Shown: positions 1 through 7,126 of the stretch, one piece after another
Position numbering within the stretch: the first letter of the stretch is position 1
Layout of the letters: every line of letters begins with the position of its first letter
Assembly (NCBI GenBank): GCA_045612485.1
Contig: JAZKZE010000001.1
Coordinates: 1 to 16,272, forward strand
Reading direction: 5' to 3'
From: RGIG5327 sp045612485
GTDB lineage: Bacteria > Verrucomicrobiota > Lentisphaeria > Victivallales > UBA1829
DNA: 16,272 bases
Position numbers and translations under genes: made by a program
Notes under the pieces: generated by a model
The model's input: the letters and a program-made list of their open reading frames with translations, nothing else
Databases searched by the model: none
Told to the model about the DNA's origin: nothing

Positions 1-165
1 TATGATATTTTATACATACTGTCTGTTTATGGAAATCTGACAAAATCACTTTCTTAAAAAACAATTTTCTTCCGATCAAATATGGCGGAAATACCTGTTT
101 TTTGAAAAATTATGGGATATCTGTGGAAATAACCGGAAAAATTCTTCTTTTTCCCGGTATGTGAA

Positions 166-193
166 TTGACTTTTGCAACTTTTGTATTAAATT
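166..193 (+). promoter_or_regulatory. Probable sigma70 promoter for adk-map-infA
   Basis: TTGACT (166-171) matches five of six bases of the -35 consensus. It is followed after 16 bases by TAAATT (188-193), a moderate -10. An alternative -10, TATTAA at 185-190, is too close for ideal spacing. The start site would lie near 200, giving a leader of roughly 50 nt. Bases 1-165 are AT-rich and I see no gene in them; an imperfect hairpin (132-158, ACCGG/CCGGT arms with A/T extension) sits just before the -35 box without a following T-run. The promoter implies that this block is transcribed independently of any upstream ribosomal-protein operon. Confidence 0.55.
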
Positions 194-249
194 AATGGAA
201 CACAAACCTTACAAAAAGAAAATAACATATTTATCATGGAGGAACTTTC

Positions 250-906
250 ATGCTGAAAAAGAAGAATCTTATTTTCCTCGGTCCTCCGGGGGCAGGTAAA
301 GGAACCCTTTCCGAACCTTTGATGGCTGCGGAAAAACTTGCACACATCTCCACAGGAGACATTCTCCGTGCAGAGATCGCTGCCGGTACTGAACTTGGAA
401 AAAGCGCAAAAGCCATTATGGACAAAGGTCAGCTGGTTCCCGATCAGATCGTTGCAGATATGGTCGCCGCCCGTATTCAGCAGGATGACTGCGCTGAAGG
501 TTTCATCCTTGACGGTTTCCCCCGTACTGTGGCTCAGGCGGAACTTCTTGCAGAATCTTCTGCAAAATGCGGCCGCAACATTGATGCTGTTGTCCTTTTC
601 AATGTTCCCCGTGAGATCCTCATCCAGCGTCTTACCGCCCGTCTTATCTGCCGTCAGTGCAAAGCCAGCTTCAACAAGATTTTTGCAAAGCCTGCTGTGG
701 AAGGCGTTTGCGATCATTGCGGCGGCGAACTCTATCAGAGAAGCGATGACTCTCTGGAAACCGCCCAGAACCGTCTAAAAGTCTATGATGAGCAGACCGC
801 TCCCCTCATTGACTACTACACCAAAAAAGGTATTCTTTTCCCCATCGACGCCTCCCTGCCCAAAGATCAGGGTTATGTTGCTCTCGTAGGGGTTTTGAAC
901 AACTGA
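250..906 (+). CDS. adk: Adenylate kinase (zinc-LID type)
   Basis: Cytosolic enzyme that interconverts ATP + AMP and 2 ADP. The 218-residue protein has the P-loop GPPGAGKGT at residues 11-19, the AMP-binding stretch around 'HISTGDILR', and the family signature 'GFILDGFPRT'. The LID domain carries two Cys-x2-Cys pairs ('ICRQC' and 'VCDHC'), so it is the long, zinc-binding LID form seen in Gram-positive and many other bacteria, unlike the His/Ser/Asp/Thr LID of E. coli. The length is normal for a long-form Adk. The ATG at 250 is preceded by GGAGGA at about 238-243, a strong Shine-Dalgarno site at good spacing. map and infA follow, reproducing the tail of the spc operon, although a hairpin terminator lies between adk and map. 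Function is essentially certain. Confidence 0.97.
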   Translation: MLKKKNLIFLGPPGAGKGTLSEPLMAAEKLAHISTGDILRAEIAAGTELGKSAKAIMDKGQLVPDQIVADMVAARIQQDDCAEGFILDGFPRTVAQAELLAESSAKCGRNIDAVVLFNVPREILIQRLTARLICRQCKASFNKIFAKPAVEGVCDHCGGELYQRSDDSLETAQNRLKVYDEQTAPLIDYYTKKGILFPIDASLPKDQGYVALVGVLNN

Positions 907-917
907 TGAACGATTCT

Positions 918-954
918 CTCCGGAAAAGGCTCCCTTTTCCGGAGTATTTTTGTT
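918..954 (+). terminator. Intrinsic terminator or attenuator between adk and map
   Basis: A perfect 12-bp inverted repeat (CTCCGGAAAAGG at 918-929 pairing with 933-944) has a 3-nt loop and is followed by TATTTTTGTTT. This is a strong rho-independent terminator shape. It lies 11 nt after the adk stop and 50 nt before the map start. I see no convincing promoter between it and map, so it may be only partly effective and may set the ratio of adk to map-infA mRNA. Confidence 0.8.
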
Positions 955-1006
955 TACGGAAGAATTTCCGGAAAGTCAGAAACATACTTATTTCAGGAAA
1001 AAATCC

Positions 1007-1771
1007 ATGGCACGCAATTATGTAATCCACACGGAAGATGAGATCAGAAGGATCAGAGTGGCAGCTTCCATGACTGCACAGGCACGGGAAAAGATCGCCG
1101 CTGCGGTTTGTCCCGGAATGACAACTGCCGACCTTAATGATATTGCAGGTGAGATCATCCGTTCAATGGGCGGAACTCCCGCATTTCTCAATTACTGCGG
1201 TTATCCGGGCAATATCTGTATCTCCGTAAATGATGAAGTCGTCCACGGTATCGGCAGCAGATCCAAATTTATCCTTGAAGGGGATATTGTTTCCGTTGAC
1301 GTCGGGGTGGCTTTTGACGGTGCTGTGGGGGACAGTGCAAAAACCGTTTTTGCGGGGAAAGGTCCCGTTCCTGAAAATATACAGAGACTTCTTACAGAAA
1401 CAGAAAGAAGTCTGGAAGCAGGCATACAGGCGGCACGCAAAGGCGGCTGCGTAAGAGATATTTCCGCAGCAGTGGAAAAAGTAGCCAATGCGGCAAAACT
1501 GGGGATCGTCAGAGAATATGTAGGGCACGGTTCCGGGATCAGACTGCATGAACCGCCGGATGTGCCGAATTTTGCCATGCTGCGTAAAGGCCCGGAATTA
1601 CAGCCGGGTATGGTGCTTTGTATTGAACCCATGTTGAACTTGGGAACTCATAAAGTATATGTGGAACCGGACGGCTGGACAGTCCGCACCAGGGATGGTG
1701 CTCCATCCGCCCATTTTGAACACATGATCCTTATAACAGAAAACGGTACGGAGGTATTGACTCGTGTCTAA
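1007..1771 (+). CDS. map: Methionine aminopeptidase, type I
   Basis: Removes the N-terminal methionine from nascent proteins. The 254-residue protein is a plain type-I enzyme without an N-terminal zinc-finger extension. The expected active-site residues are in order: His80 ('VVHGI'), Asp98 ('SVDVG'), Asp109 ('GDSAKT'), His174 ('YVGHGSG'), Glu207 ('CIEPM') and Glu238 ('HFEHM'). These are the dimetal ligands and the substrate-positioning His of the pita-bread fold. I chose the ATG at 1007 because AGGAAA lies at 995-1000 and because the protein then begins at the normal position. The frame stays open upstream to a TTG at 950, but that would fall inside the terminator T-run. The last codons overlap the start of infA by 8 bp, which indicates translational coupling. 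Confidence 0.96.
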   Translation: MARNYVIHTEDEIRRIRVAASMTAQAREKIAAAVCPGMTTADLNDIAGEIIRSMGGTPAFLNYCGYPGNICISVNDEVVHGIGSRSKFILEGDIVSVDVGVAFDGAVGDSAKTVFAGKGPVPENIQRLLTETERSLEAGIQAARKGGCVRDISAAVEKVANAAKLGIVREYVGHGSGIRLHEPPDVPNFAMLRKGPELQPGMVLCIEPMLNLGTHKVYVEPDGWTVRTRDGAPSAHFEHMILITENGTEVLTRV

Positions 1772-1979
1772 AGATCTAATCAAGGTCGACGGAATCGTCC
1801 GGGAGCTTCTCCCGAACACAATGTTCAGAGTAGAACTGCCCAACAAACACAACGTGCTTGCCCACATCAGCGGCAAGATGCGTCTCAACTTCATCAGGAT
1901 CCTTCCCGGTGATACAGTAACATTGGAGATCTCTCCCTACGATCTCACAAAAGGCAGAATCATTTTCCGTCAGAAATGA
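1764..1979 (+). CDS. infA: Translation initiation factor IF-1
   Basis: A 71-residue S1/OB-fold protein that binds the 30S A site during initiation. The sequence contains the nearly invariant blocks 'LPNTMFRVELPN', 'AHISGKMR', 'FIRILPGD' and 'PYDLTKGRI'. The length is exactly that of the family. It starts with GTG at 1764, eight bases after a strong GGAGGT (1750-1755) located inside map, and overlaps the end of map by 8 bp. In many genomes rpmJ, rpsM and rpsK follow infA; here a terminator follows instead, so the ribosomal-protein part of the operon lies elsewhere. Confidence 0.96.
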   Translation: MSKDLIKVDGIVRELLPNTMFRVELPNKHNVLAHISGKMRLNFIRILPGDTVTLEISPYDLTKGRIIFRQK

Positions 1980-2014
1980 TTTATTCTTCGCAAACTTTTT
2001 TGCTGTAGATTCCT

Positions 2015-2052
2015 CCGTACAGAATTTTTCTGTACGGTCTTTCTTTATTTAT
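2015..2052 (+). terminator. Intrinsic terminator after infA
   Basis: A perfect 10-bp stem, CCGTACAGAA (2015-2024) pairing with TTCTGTACGG (2028-2037), has a 3-nt TTT loop and is followed by a T-rich tract (TCTTTCTTTATTTATTTT). It closes the adk-map-infA unit 35 nt after the infA stop. Only about 40 nt separate it from the next gene, and I could not pick out a convincing promoter there. Confidence 0.88.
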
Positions 2053-2092
2053 TTTACAGCAGAAAACAAATTTTTCGTGCGGGAAAAAAGTT

Positions 2093-3625
2093 ATGGAAAA
2101 CACTGTTGAAAATACAGGAAAAGAAATTCTTCTGCAAGTGGAAGGGTTAAAGAAATCCTATTCAGGGGTCCCCGTTCTCCATGGAATAGATCTTGCATTG
2201 CCGCAAGGTGCGGTCATGGGACTGATCGGCGAAAACGGGGCGGGAAAATCCACACTGATAAAATGTCTGAACGGTGTAACTGCTCCGGATTGCGGCAAGA
2301 TCCTTTTTGACGGTATCCCCTACTCTTCCATGACCATAGAAAAAGCCCTCTCTCTGGGGATCGTCACCATTCCCCAGGAATTCAATCTTGCCAATCATCT
2401 TCCGGTAAAAGACAATATTTTCATGGGCTGTGAACTGAAAAAGGCAGGATTATTCCTTGATCATAAAACCATGCGGGAGAAAACAAAAGAGCTTCTTGCC
2501 CGTCTGGGCTGTGATTCCATTGATCCGGATGCGGAAACCGGCACCCTGAATGTGGCGCAGAAACAGCTTGTGGAAATCGCCAGAGGTCTCAACCGCCAAT
2601 GCCGTCTTTTTATCATGGATGAGCCTACAACCGTCCTGAACACAAAGGAGACGGAAGATCTTTTCCGGATCATTTCCGGCATGAAAAAACAGGGGATCTC
2701 GGTCATATATGTCTCCCACAAACTCCATGAAATTTCTGAAATATGCGATATTTTCACCGTTCTGCGGGACGGGGAATATATCACCACAGAAAATGTAAAA
2801 GATTCCAGTACAAAAGAGATGGCAAATCTTATGGTGGGCAGACAGCTTAAAGATATTTACCCGCCGAAAATAATAAAGGAAAAAGAGCCGGAAGAATACA
2901 TACTGGAATTGCAGAATGTTTCGGAGGAAACTCTTGTTAAAAATATTGATCTCAAAGTAGCTCCCGGTTCGATTCTCGGCTTTGCCGGGCTGGGAGGAGC
3001 CGGAAGAACGGAACTTTTTGAAGGGGTTTTCGGAATAAGGAAGTTCACGGCAGGAAAGATGTTTTTCAAGGGGAAAGAGATCCGGAACAACTCCCCTGCC
3101 CTTGCCGTTAAGGAGGGGATCGCTTATCTTCCGGAAGACCGGCAGAAAAGCGGAACAGTGGCGGAATTCCCTCTTTCCTGGAATATTTCCCTTATTTCCC
3201 TTATGAAAAAATACTGTAAAGGACCATTCATCCGGAAAAAAGCAGAAGCTCTTGCAGCCGGGGAATATATCAAATCTTTTGCAATAAAGACCCTTTCCAG
3301 TGAAACAAAGATCGGGGAATTGAGCGGCGGAAATCAGCAGAAAGCGGTGATCGCCAGAAGTCTGGATACGGCTCCCTCTCTTTTCATATTTGATGAACCC
3401 ACCAGGGGTATTGACATAAATTCCAGAAGTGAGATCTATTTCTTCATCCGGGAACTTGCCCGGCAGGGGACTGCCTGTATCGTTATATCTTCCGATCTGG
3501 AAGAACTTATCGGGTTGTGTCCGGAAATCGCGGTCATGCGGGAGGGGAGAATCGCCGGAATACTGGATACGGAAGAAAAAATCAATGAAAAAGAGATCAT
3601 GTATCTTGCAACAGGTGTAAAATAA
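2093..3625 (+). CDS. Sugar-type ABC transporter, tandem ATP-binding protein (RbsA/MglA/XylG family)
   Basis: Cytoplasmic ATPase that powers a CUT2-type (ribose/galactose/xylose family) importer. The 510-residue protein has two nucleotide-binding domains, the usual length and layout of the family. Domain 1 has Walker A GENGAGKST (46-54), a degenerate signature around 'LNVAQKQLVEIAR' (152-164) and Walker B 'LFIMDEPTT' (172-180). Domain 2 has the family's characteristic degenerate Walker A 'GLGGAGRTEL' (299-308), a canonical 'LSGGNQQK' (410-417) and Walker B 'LFIFDEPTRGID' (430-441). The ATG at 2093 has only a weak GGGAAAA Shine-Dalgarno site. The permease follows after 17 nt. The substrate cannot be read from the ATPase. 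Ribose, another sugar, or a nucleoside is possible; linkage to adenine deaminase makes a purine-related substrate attractive, but that is inference. Confidence 0.92.
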   Translation: MENTVENTGKEILLQVEGLKKSYSGVPVLHGIDLALPQGAVMGLIGENGAGKSTLIKCLNGVTAPDCGKILFDGIPYSSMTIEKALSLGIVTIPQEFNLANHLPVKDNIFMGCELKKAGLFLDHKTMREKTKELLARLGCDSIDPDAETGTLNVAQKQLVEIARGLNRQCRLFIMDEPTTVLNTKETEDLFRIISGMKKQGISVIYVSHKLHEISEICDIFTVLRDGEYITTENVKDSSTKEMANLMVGRQLKDIYPPKIIKEKEPEEYILELQNVSEETLVKNIDLKVAPGSILGFAGLGGAGRTELFEGVFGIRKFTAGKMFFKGKEIRNNSPALAVKEGIAYLPEDRQKSGTVAEFPLSWNISLISLMKKYCKGPFIRKKAEALAAGEYIKSFAIKTLSSETKIGELSGGNQQKAVIARSLDTAPSLFIFDEPTRGIDINSRSEIYFFIRELARQGTACIVISSDLEELIGLCPEIAVMREGRIAGILDTEEKINEKEIMYLATGVK

Positions 3626-3642
3626 GGAATAAGGTACCGTTT

Positions 3643-4617
3643 ATGGAACAACTTACAGACAAAATCAGAAAAGAGAATATCCGGCGTTTTTTTGCGGAAA
3701 ACCGTCCGTTTATTGCCTTGATCGTGCTTCTTGCCGTTTGCATGATCTCCAATGAATACTTCCGCAGTCCCCAGAACCTTGTGAATATCACCCGTCAGGT
3801 GGCGTGTTCCGGGATCGCGGCATTGGGGATGACCTTTGTCATCATTGCCGGCGGTATCGATCTTTCCGTAGGCTCTCTTCTTGCGGTTGCGGGGGTAGCC
3901 GGGGTGATGTGCATGAATCATATTGCCTCTCCCATTGCAGCAGTCATTGCGGCATTTTTCGTTCCTGTATTCATTGGACTTCTGGGAGGGGCGTTCAATG
4001 GTTTTCTGGTGACAGCGGGTAAAATCCCCAGTTTCATTGCCACGCTGGGAACTCTTTCCATCTACCGTTCGTTGTCTTTGTACTTTGCCAATGCCGGAAC
4101 CGTAAGCAGCAATAATGAGATTTTCCGGGAAGCCGGCAACTGCGTCATTTCCGGTATCCCCCTTCCCACATTGGTCTTCATCCTTCTTGCCATACTTTTC
4201 GGCATCGTACTCAAACACACCTCCTTCGGGCGTCATGTCTGTGCGGTGGGAAGCAACGTCAGTGCGGCAAAGTATGCGGCAATAAAGATAAAAAGCGTAA
4301 TTTTTATGACTTATGTGCTTGCCGGTTTCTGTTCCGGGATCGCCGCATTTCTTTTCAGCAGCAGACTCAACTCCATCAGTTCCACCAATGCTGGATTATC
4401 CTATGAACTTGACGCCATTGCCGCCGCCATTATCGGCGGAACTGCCATGAGCGGCGGAAAGGGTTCCATCGCGGGAACAGTTGCCGGAGTATTGATCCTG
4501 GGGATCATTTCCAATGCTCTTGTGATGTGGAATGCCCCGGTGAATTTACAGGGGTTGGTAAAAGGGGCAGTGATCATTATTGCCGTACTCATCCAGACCC
4601 GCAGAACCGGAAACTGA
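3643..4617 (+). CDS. Sugar-type ABC transporter permease (RbsC family)
   Basis: Inner-membrane permease of the branched-chain/ribose permease family (BPD_transp_2). The 324-residue protein is highly hydrophobic, with about 8-10 membrane segments starting near residue 22. The CUT2 hallmark 'GGIDLSVGS' is at 70-78, and the cytoplasmic coupling loop 'ELDAIAAAIIGG' is at 255-266, followed by 'GGKGSIAGTVAG'. A single permease gene is present, presumably acting as a homodimer. This differs from BMP-type nucleoside importers of the NupABC kind, which have two different permeases. AAGG motifs at 3624-3634 precede the ATG. The gene is 17 nt after the ATPase gene and 71 nt before ade. No periplasmic binding-protein gene lies in this cluster. 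Confidence 0.92.
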   Translation: MEQLTDKIRKENIRRFFAENRPFIALIVLLAVCMISNEYFRSPQNLVNITRQVACSGIAALGMTFVIIAGGIDLSVGSLLAVAGVAGVMCMNHIASPIAAVIAAFFVPVFIGLLGGAFNGFLVTAGKIPSFIATLGTLSIYRSLSLYFANAGTVSSNNEIFREAGNCVISGIPLPTLVFILLAILFGIVLKHTSFGRHVCAVGSNVSAAKYAAIKIKSVIFMTYVLAGFCSGIAAFLFSSRLNSISSTNAGLSYELDAIAAAIIGGTAMSGGKGSIAGTVAGVLILGIISNALVMWNAPVNLQGLVKGAVIIIAVLIQTRRTGN

Positions 4618-4633
4618 AAAAAACTTTATATTA

Positions 4634-4663
4634 TTCTGCCGTACCGTTTCATTTCCGGCAGAA
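4634..4663. repeat. Inverted repeat in the permease-ade gap
   Basis: TTCTGCCG (4634-4641) and CGGCAGAA (4656-4663) form an 8-bp inverted repeat with a 14-nt loop, in the widest internal gap of the presumed operon. No T-run follows on the + strand, so it is not a good terminator for this operon. It could be an mRNA-processing or stabilising hairpin, or an operator. Low certainty of function. Confidence 0.4.
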
Positions 4664-4688
4664 AAATCATTCCAACGCAGGAGGAAAT

Positions 4689-6404
4689 ATGCTGTACGGA
4701 AAAACGATAGAGGAGATCCGCAATCTGATCCGGCAGGCATCCGGCAGGGAAAAAGCCTCATTTGCCATACGCAATGCACGGATCTTTCACATGACAGATG
4801 GAACCATTGAGGAAGGCGATATCCTTATCTGCGGCAAAAGGATCGCCGGTATCGGCAAATGCTGCCGGGAAATCCCTTCTGAAGAGGAATTTGATGCAAA
4901 AGGAATGTACGCCCTTCCGGGCTTTGTTGATGCCCATGTTCATATAGAATCTTCCCTGCTTTCCCCCGGGGAGTATGAAAAATGCGTCCTCAAACACGGC
5001 GTGACAACTTCCGTATGTGATCCCCATGAACTTTCCAATGTATCCGGAACTGCCGCATGGGATTATTTTATAAAGGAAGCGGACACAATGGCAATGGATC
5101 TTGTCATCCGTTTAAGTTCCTGCGTCCCCGCCACAGATATGGAAACGGCAGGAGCGGAAATCACAGCAGAGGATATTGCCGCCTATCTGGGAAAAGATCA
5201 CGTTGCGGGCCTTGGGGAAATGATGAATGTTCCGGGAGTCCTTTTTGAAAACGGGGAAGTATTGAAAAAACTTGCAGCCGCAGACCATATCGACGGTCAC
5301 TCACCTCTTCTTTCCGGCAATTTACTCAATGCCTATCTTGCCGCCGGAGCGGAAAACTGCCATGAATGTACAGGAAAGGAAGAAGCGGAAGAAAAACTTA
5401 AAAGAGGGATGAATATTCTGATCCGGGAAGGGTCTGCCGCAAGAAATCTGGATGATCTGCTTCCTGTTATCACGTTGAAAAATTCTCCTTTCCTTGCTTT
5501 CTGTACAGATGACCGCAATCCTTCTGATATACGGAAAAGAAGACATATCGACGGTATGATCGCCCGCTGTATCGAAGCGGGACTCGATCCCTTTACCGTT
5601 TACCGTATCGCCACTCTTTCTTCCGCCCGTATTTCCGGGCTTTATGACAGAGGTCTCCTTGCTCCGGGAAAAAGGGCGGATATCCTGCTTATTTCCGATC
5701 TGGAAAAATGCACAGTCGAACAAACTTTCGTAGCAGGAAAAAAAGTGGATGCTGCTCTTTTTGCCTCCCGGCCGGCAAATCCGGTTCCTTCCGTTTTTTT
5801 ACAGAGTATCAGAAGGGAAAAGGTCAAAGAAGCGGATTTCCGTATTCCGGCAGATTGGAAAGGTGATGTGATTGAAGTAATACCCCATACGATCATCAGT
5901 AGAAAATTTTCTTATCCCCTTCCGGAAAAAAACGGGGAACTTTCCGGGGTTCCGGAAATGGATATACAGAAACTTGCCGTTCTGGAACGGCACGGCAGAA
6001 ATGGCAATATCGGCAAAGGTTTTGTCCGGGGGTTCGGTATGAGATCCGGAGCCATTGCTTCCAGCGTGGGCCATGACTGTCACAATATCTGCGTAACCGG
6101 AACCAATGATGAAGACATGGCTGTTGCTGTCAATTCTCTTATGGAAAAAGGCGGCGGCTTTGCTGTTGCTCAAGGTGGAAAACTTGTAAAAATCCTCCCT
6201 CTTCCCATTGGCGGTCTTATGTCGGAACGTCCCTTTGAAGAGGTGGCGGACGACCTGGAAGATCTTATGGAAAAGGTGAAAATAACAGGGTGTCTCCCGG
6301 AAGAACCCTTTATGCTTCTTGCTTTTCTTGTTCTTCCAGTGATCCCGGAAATCAAACTTACTGACAAGGGACTTGTGGATGTGGAAAATTTCCGTTTCTA
6401 CTGA
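4689..6404 (+). CDS. ade: Adenine deaminase (amidohydrolase family)
   Basis: Converts adenine to hypoxanthine and ammonia for purine salvage; cytosolic metalloenzyme. The 571-residue protein has the normal length of the family. It contains the amidohydrolase metal site 'PGFVDAHVHIESS' (His83, His85, Glu87), then 'VCDPHE' (110-114), the 'GLGEMMN' block (Glu177), 'DHIDGHSP' (His200, His204), 'NCHEC' (His225) and 'FCTDDRNP' (Asp274), in the order expected for AdeC-type enzymes. A C-terminal family domain includes 'GFGMRSGAIASSVGHDCHN'. The ATG at 4689 is chosen for the perfect AGGAGG at 4679-4684; the frame is open further upstream, but only as overlap with the permease gene. In the segment where I expect Asp-His-Glu, the residue before His225 is Cys. 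The UPF0489 gene begins 17 nt downstream. Confidence 0.95.
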   Translation: MLYGKTIEEIRNLIRQASGREKASFAIRNARIFHMTDGTIEEGDILICGKRIAGIGKCCREIPSEEEFDAKGMYALPGFVDAHVHIESSLLSPGEYEKCVLKHGVTTSVCDPHELSNVSGTAAWDYFIKEADTMAMDLVIRLSSCVPATDMETAGAEITAEDIAAYLGKDHVAGLGEMMNVPGVLFENGEVLKKLAAADHIDGHSPLLSGNLLNAYLAAGAENCHECTGKEEAEEKLKRGMNILIREGSAARNLDDLLPVITLKNSPFLAFCTDDRNPSDIRKRRHIDGMIARCIEAGLDPFTVYRIATLSSARISGLYDRGLLAPGKRADILLISDLEKCTVEQTFVAGKKVDAALFASRPANPVPSVFLQSIRREKVKEADFRIPADWKGDVIEVIPHTIISRKFSYPLPEKNGELSGVPEMDIQKLAVLERHGRNGNIGKGFVRGFGMRSGAIASSVGHDCHNICVTGTNDEDMAVAVNSLMEKGGGFAVAQGGKLVKILPLPIGGLMSERPFEEVADDLEDLMEKVKITGCLPEEPFMLLAFLVLPVIPEIKLTDKGLVDVENFRFY

Positions 6405-6421
6405 AATATTGTGAGAATCGT

Positions 6422-7105
6422 ATGAGTATGACAGAAAAAGAACCGGCAGAAAAAATCCATATAGTTTCCTCCCATAATGAAGTATTGCTGCCCTGGGCGG
6501 AATTCCGCCTGAAGCGGAAAGATCCTGTGCCGCCTTCTGTTCTTGTTCTGGATCACCATACGGATGTGATGCCTTCCTTCCGTGATGAAAATGCTGCAAT
6601 AGAGAAAGATTGCTGGAAAGATCTTTCTTTTATGGAAGAAACGGTAAAAAAACTCAAACATGATGAGCATTTTCATTTTGCAGTTGTTTCCCATCTTGTA
6701 AAAGAGTGCAGGATCTCCGCCTGTGTGAACGGGACTCCCCCCGCCCATGAGGCATTGCAGATACACTGGGACGAAAGATGGGAGGATGAAAACAAAGTCT
6801 TTGCGGATCCGGAAAAATACCGTTTTCTTGCGGACAGTGTCCTGGAAAGTGTTTATCTGGAAGCAAGATTCGGCAAAAATCTTCCGGAAGAATTTATTCT
6901 GGATATAGATTGCGATTATTTTGCCACCATAAAAAGTCTTACACCAAAAGACAGAAGTTATTTTGATAAGATGGTCTCTTCCGCAAGTCTTATAACGGTT
7001 TCTCGGGAAAAAGAGTGGGTACGTCTGCTGCGTTTTCCGGGGGAAGATCTTCTTACTGCGGACAAAATTATTGAAATGCTTTTTCCCTGCCTGAATAAAA
7101 AATAA
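6422..7105 (+). CDS. UPF0489-like protein with arginase-style metal-ligand motifs
   Basis: A 227-residue soluble protein of unknown function. It resembles the UPF0489 (C5orf22-like) family as I remember it: an N-terminal 'SSHNEVLLPWAEF' (His18), then 'VLDHHTDV' (Asp44, His46, Asp48), a His/Asp/Trp-rich middle, and 'ILDIDCDYF' (Asp161, Asp163, Asp165). A lone His followed by Asp-x-His-x-Asp and later Asp-x-Asp is the ligand pattern of the dimanganese ureohydrolases (arginase, agmatinase, histone-deacetylase fold). A metal-dependent amidino- or amide-hydrolase is therefore plausible, but unproven. The ATG at 6422 has a weak GTGAGAA Shine-Dalgarno site; an ATG two codons later is an alternative. 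It lies 17 nt after ade and 21 nt before the glycosyltransferase, so it is very likely co-transcribed with both. Confidence 0.7.
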   Translation: MSMTEKEPAEKIHIVSSHNEVLLPWAEFRLKRKDPVPPSVLVLDHHTDVMPSFRDENAAIEKDCWKDLSFMEETVKKLKHDEHFHFAVVSHLVKECRISACVNGTPPAHEALQIHWDERWEDENKVFADPEKYRFLADSVLESVYLEARFGKNLPEEFILDIDCDYFATIKSLTPKDRSYFDKMVSSASLITVSREKEWVRLLRFPGEDLLTADKIIEMLFPCLNKK

Positions 7106-7126
7106 AAGAAAAAGGAGGAAAATTTT

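Noticed and set aside
132..158. Imperfect hairpin upstream of the adk promoter as a terminator of an upstream gene
   Set aside because: It has a bulge and A/T-only inner pairs, and is followed by GTGAATTGAC, not a T-run.
950..1006. N-terminal extension of map from a TTG codon
   Set aside because: It would start in the T-run of the adk terminator without a Shine-Dalgarno site, and type-I MetAPs begin as the ATG at 1007 predicts.
2053..2092. Promoter directly before the ABC ATPase gene
   Set aside because: I could not find a -35/-10 pair with acceptable spacing in the 40 bp after the infA terminator.
3436..4236. 266-codon - strand frame across the ATPase-permease junction
   Set aside because: Antisense to two well-supported genes, with a low-complexity charged translation and no family motif.
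4527..4688. Extended start of ade
   Set aside because: The extension overlaps the permease gene in another frame and resembles no Ade N-terminus; AGGAGG sits just before the ATG at 4689.
5799..6599. 266-codon - strand frame opposite the end of ade and the start of UPF0489
   Set aside because: Shadow of real genes; the translation is His/Phe/Lys-rich with no motifs and bridges two genes on the opposite strand.
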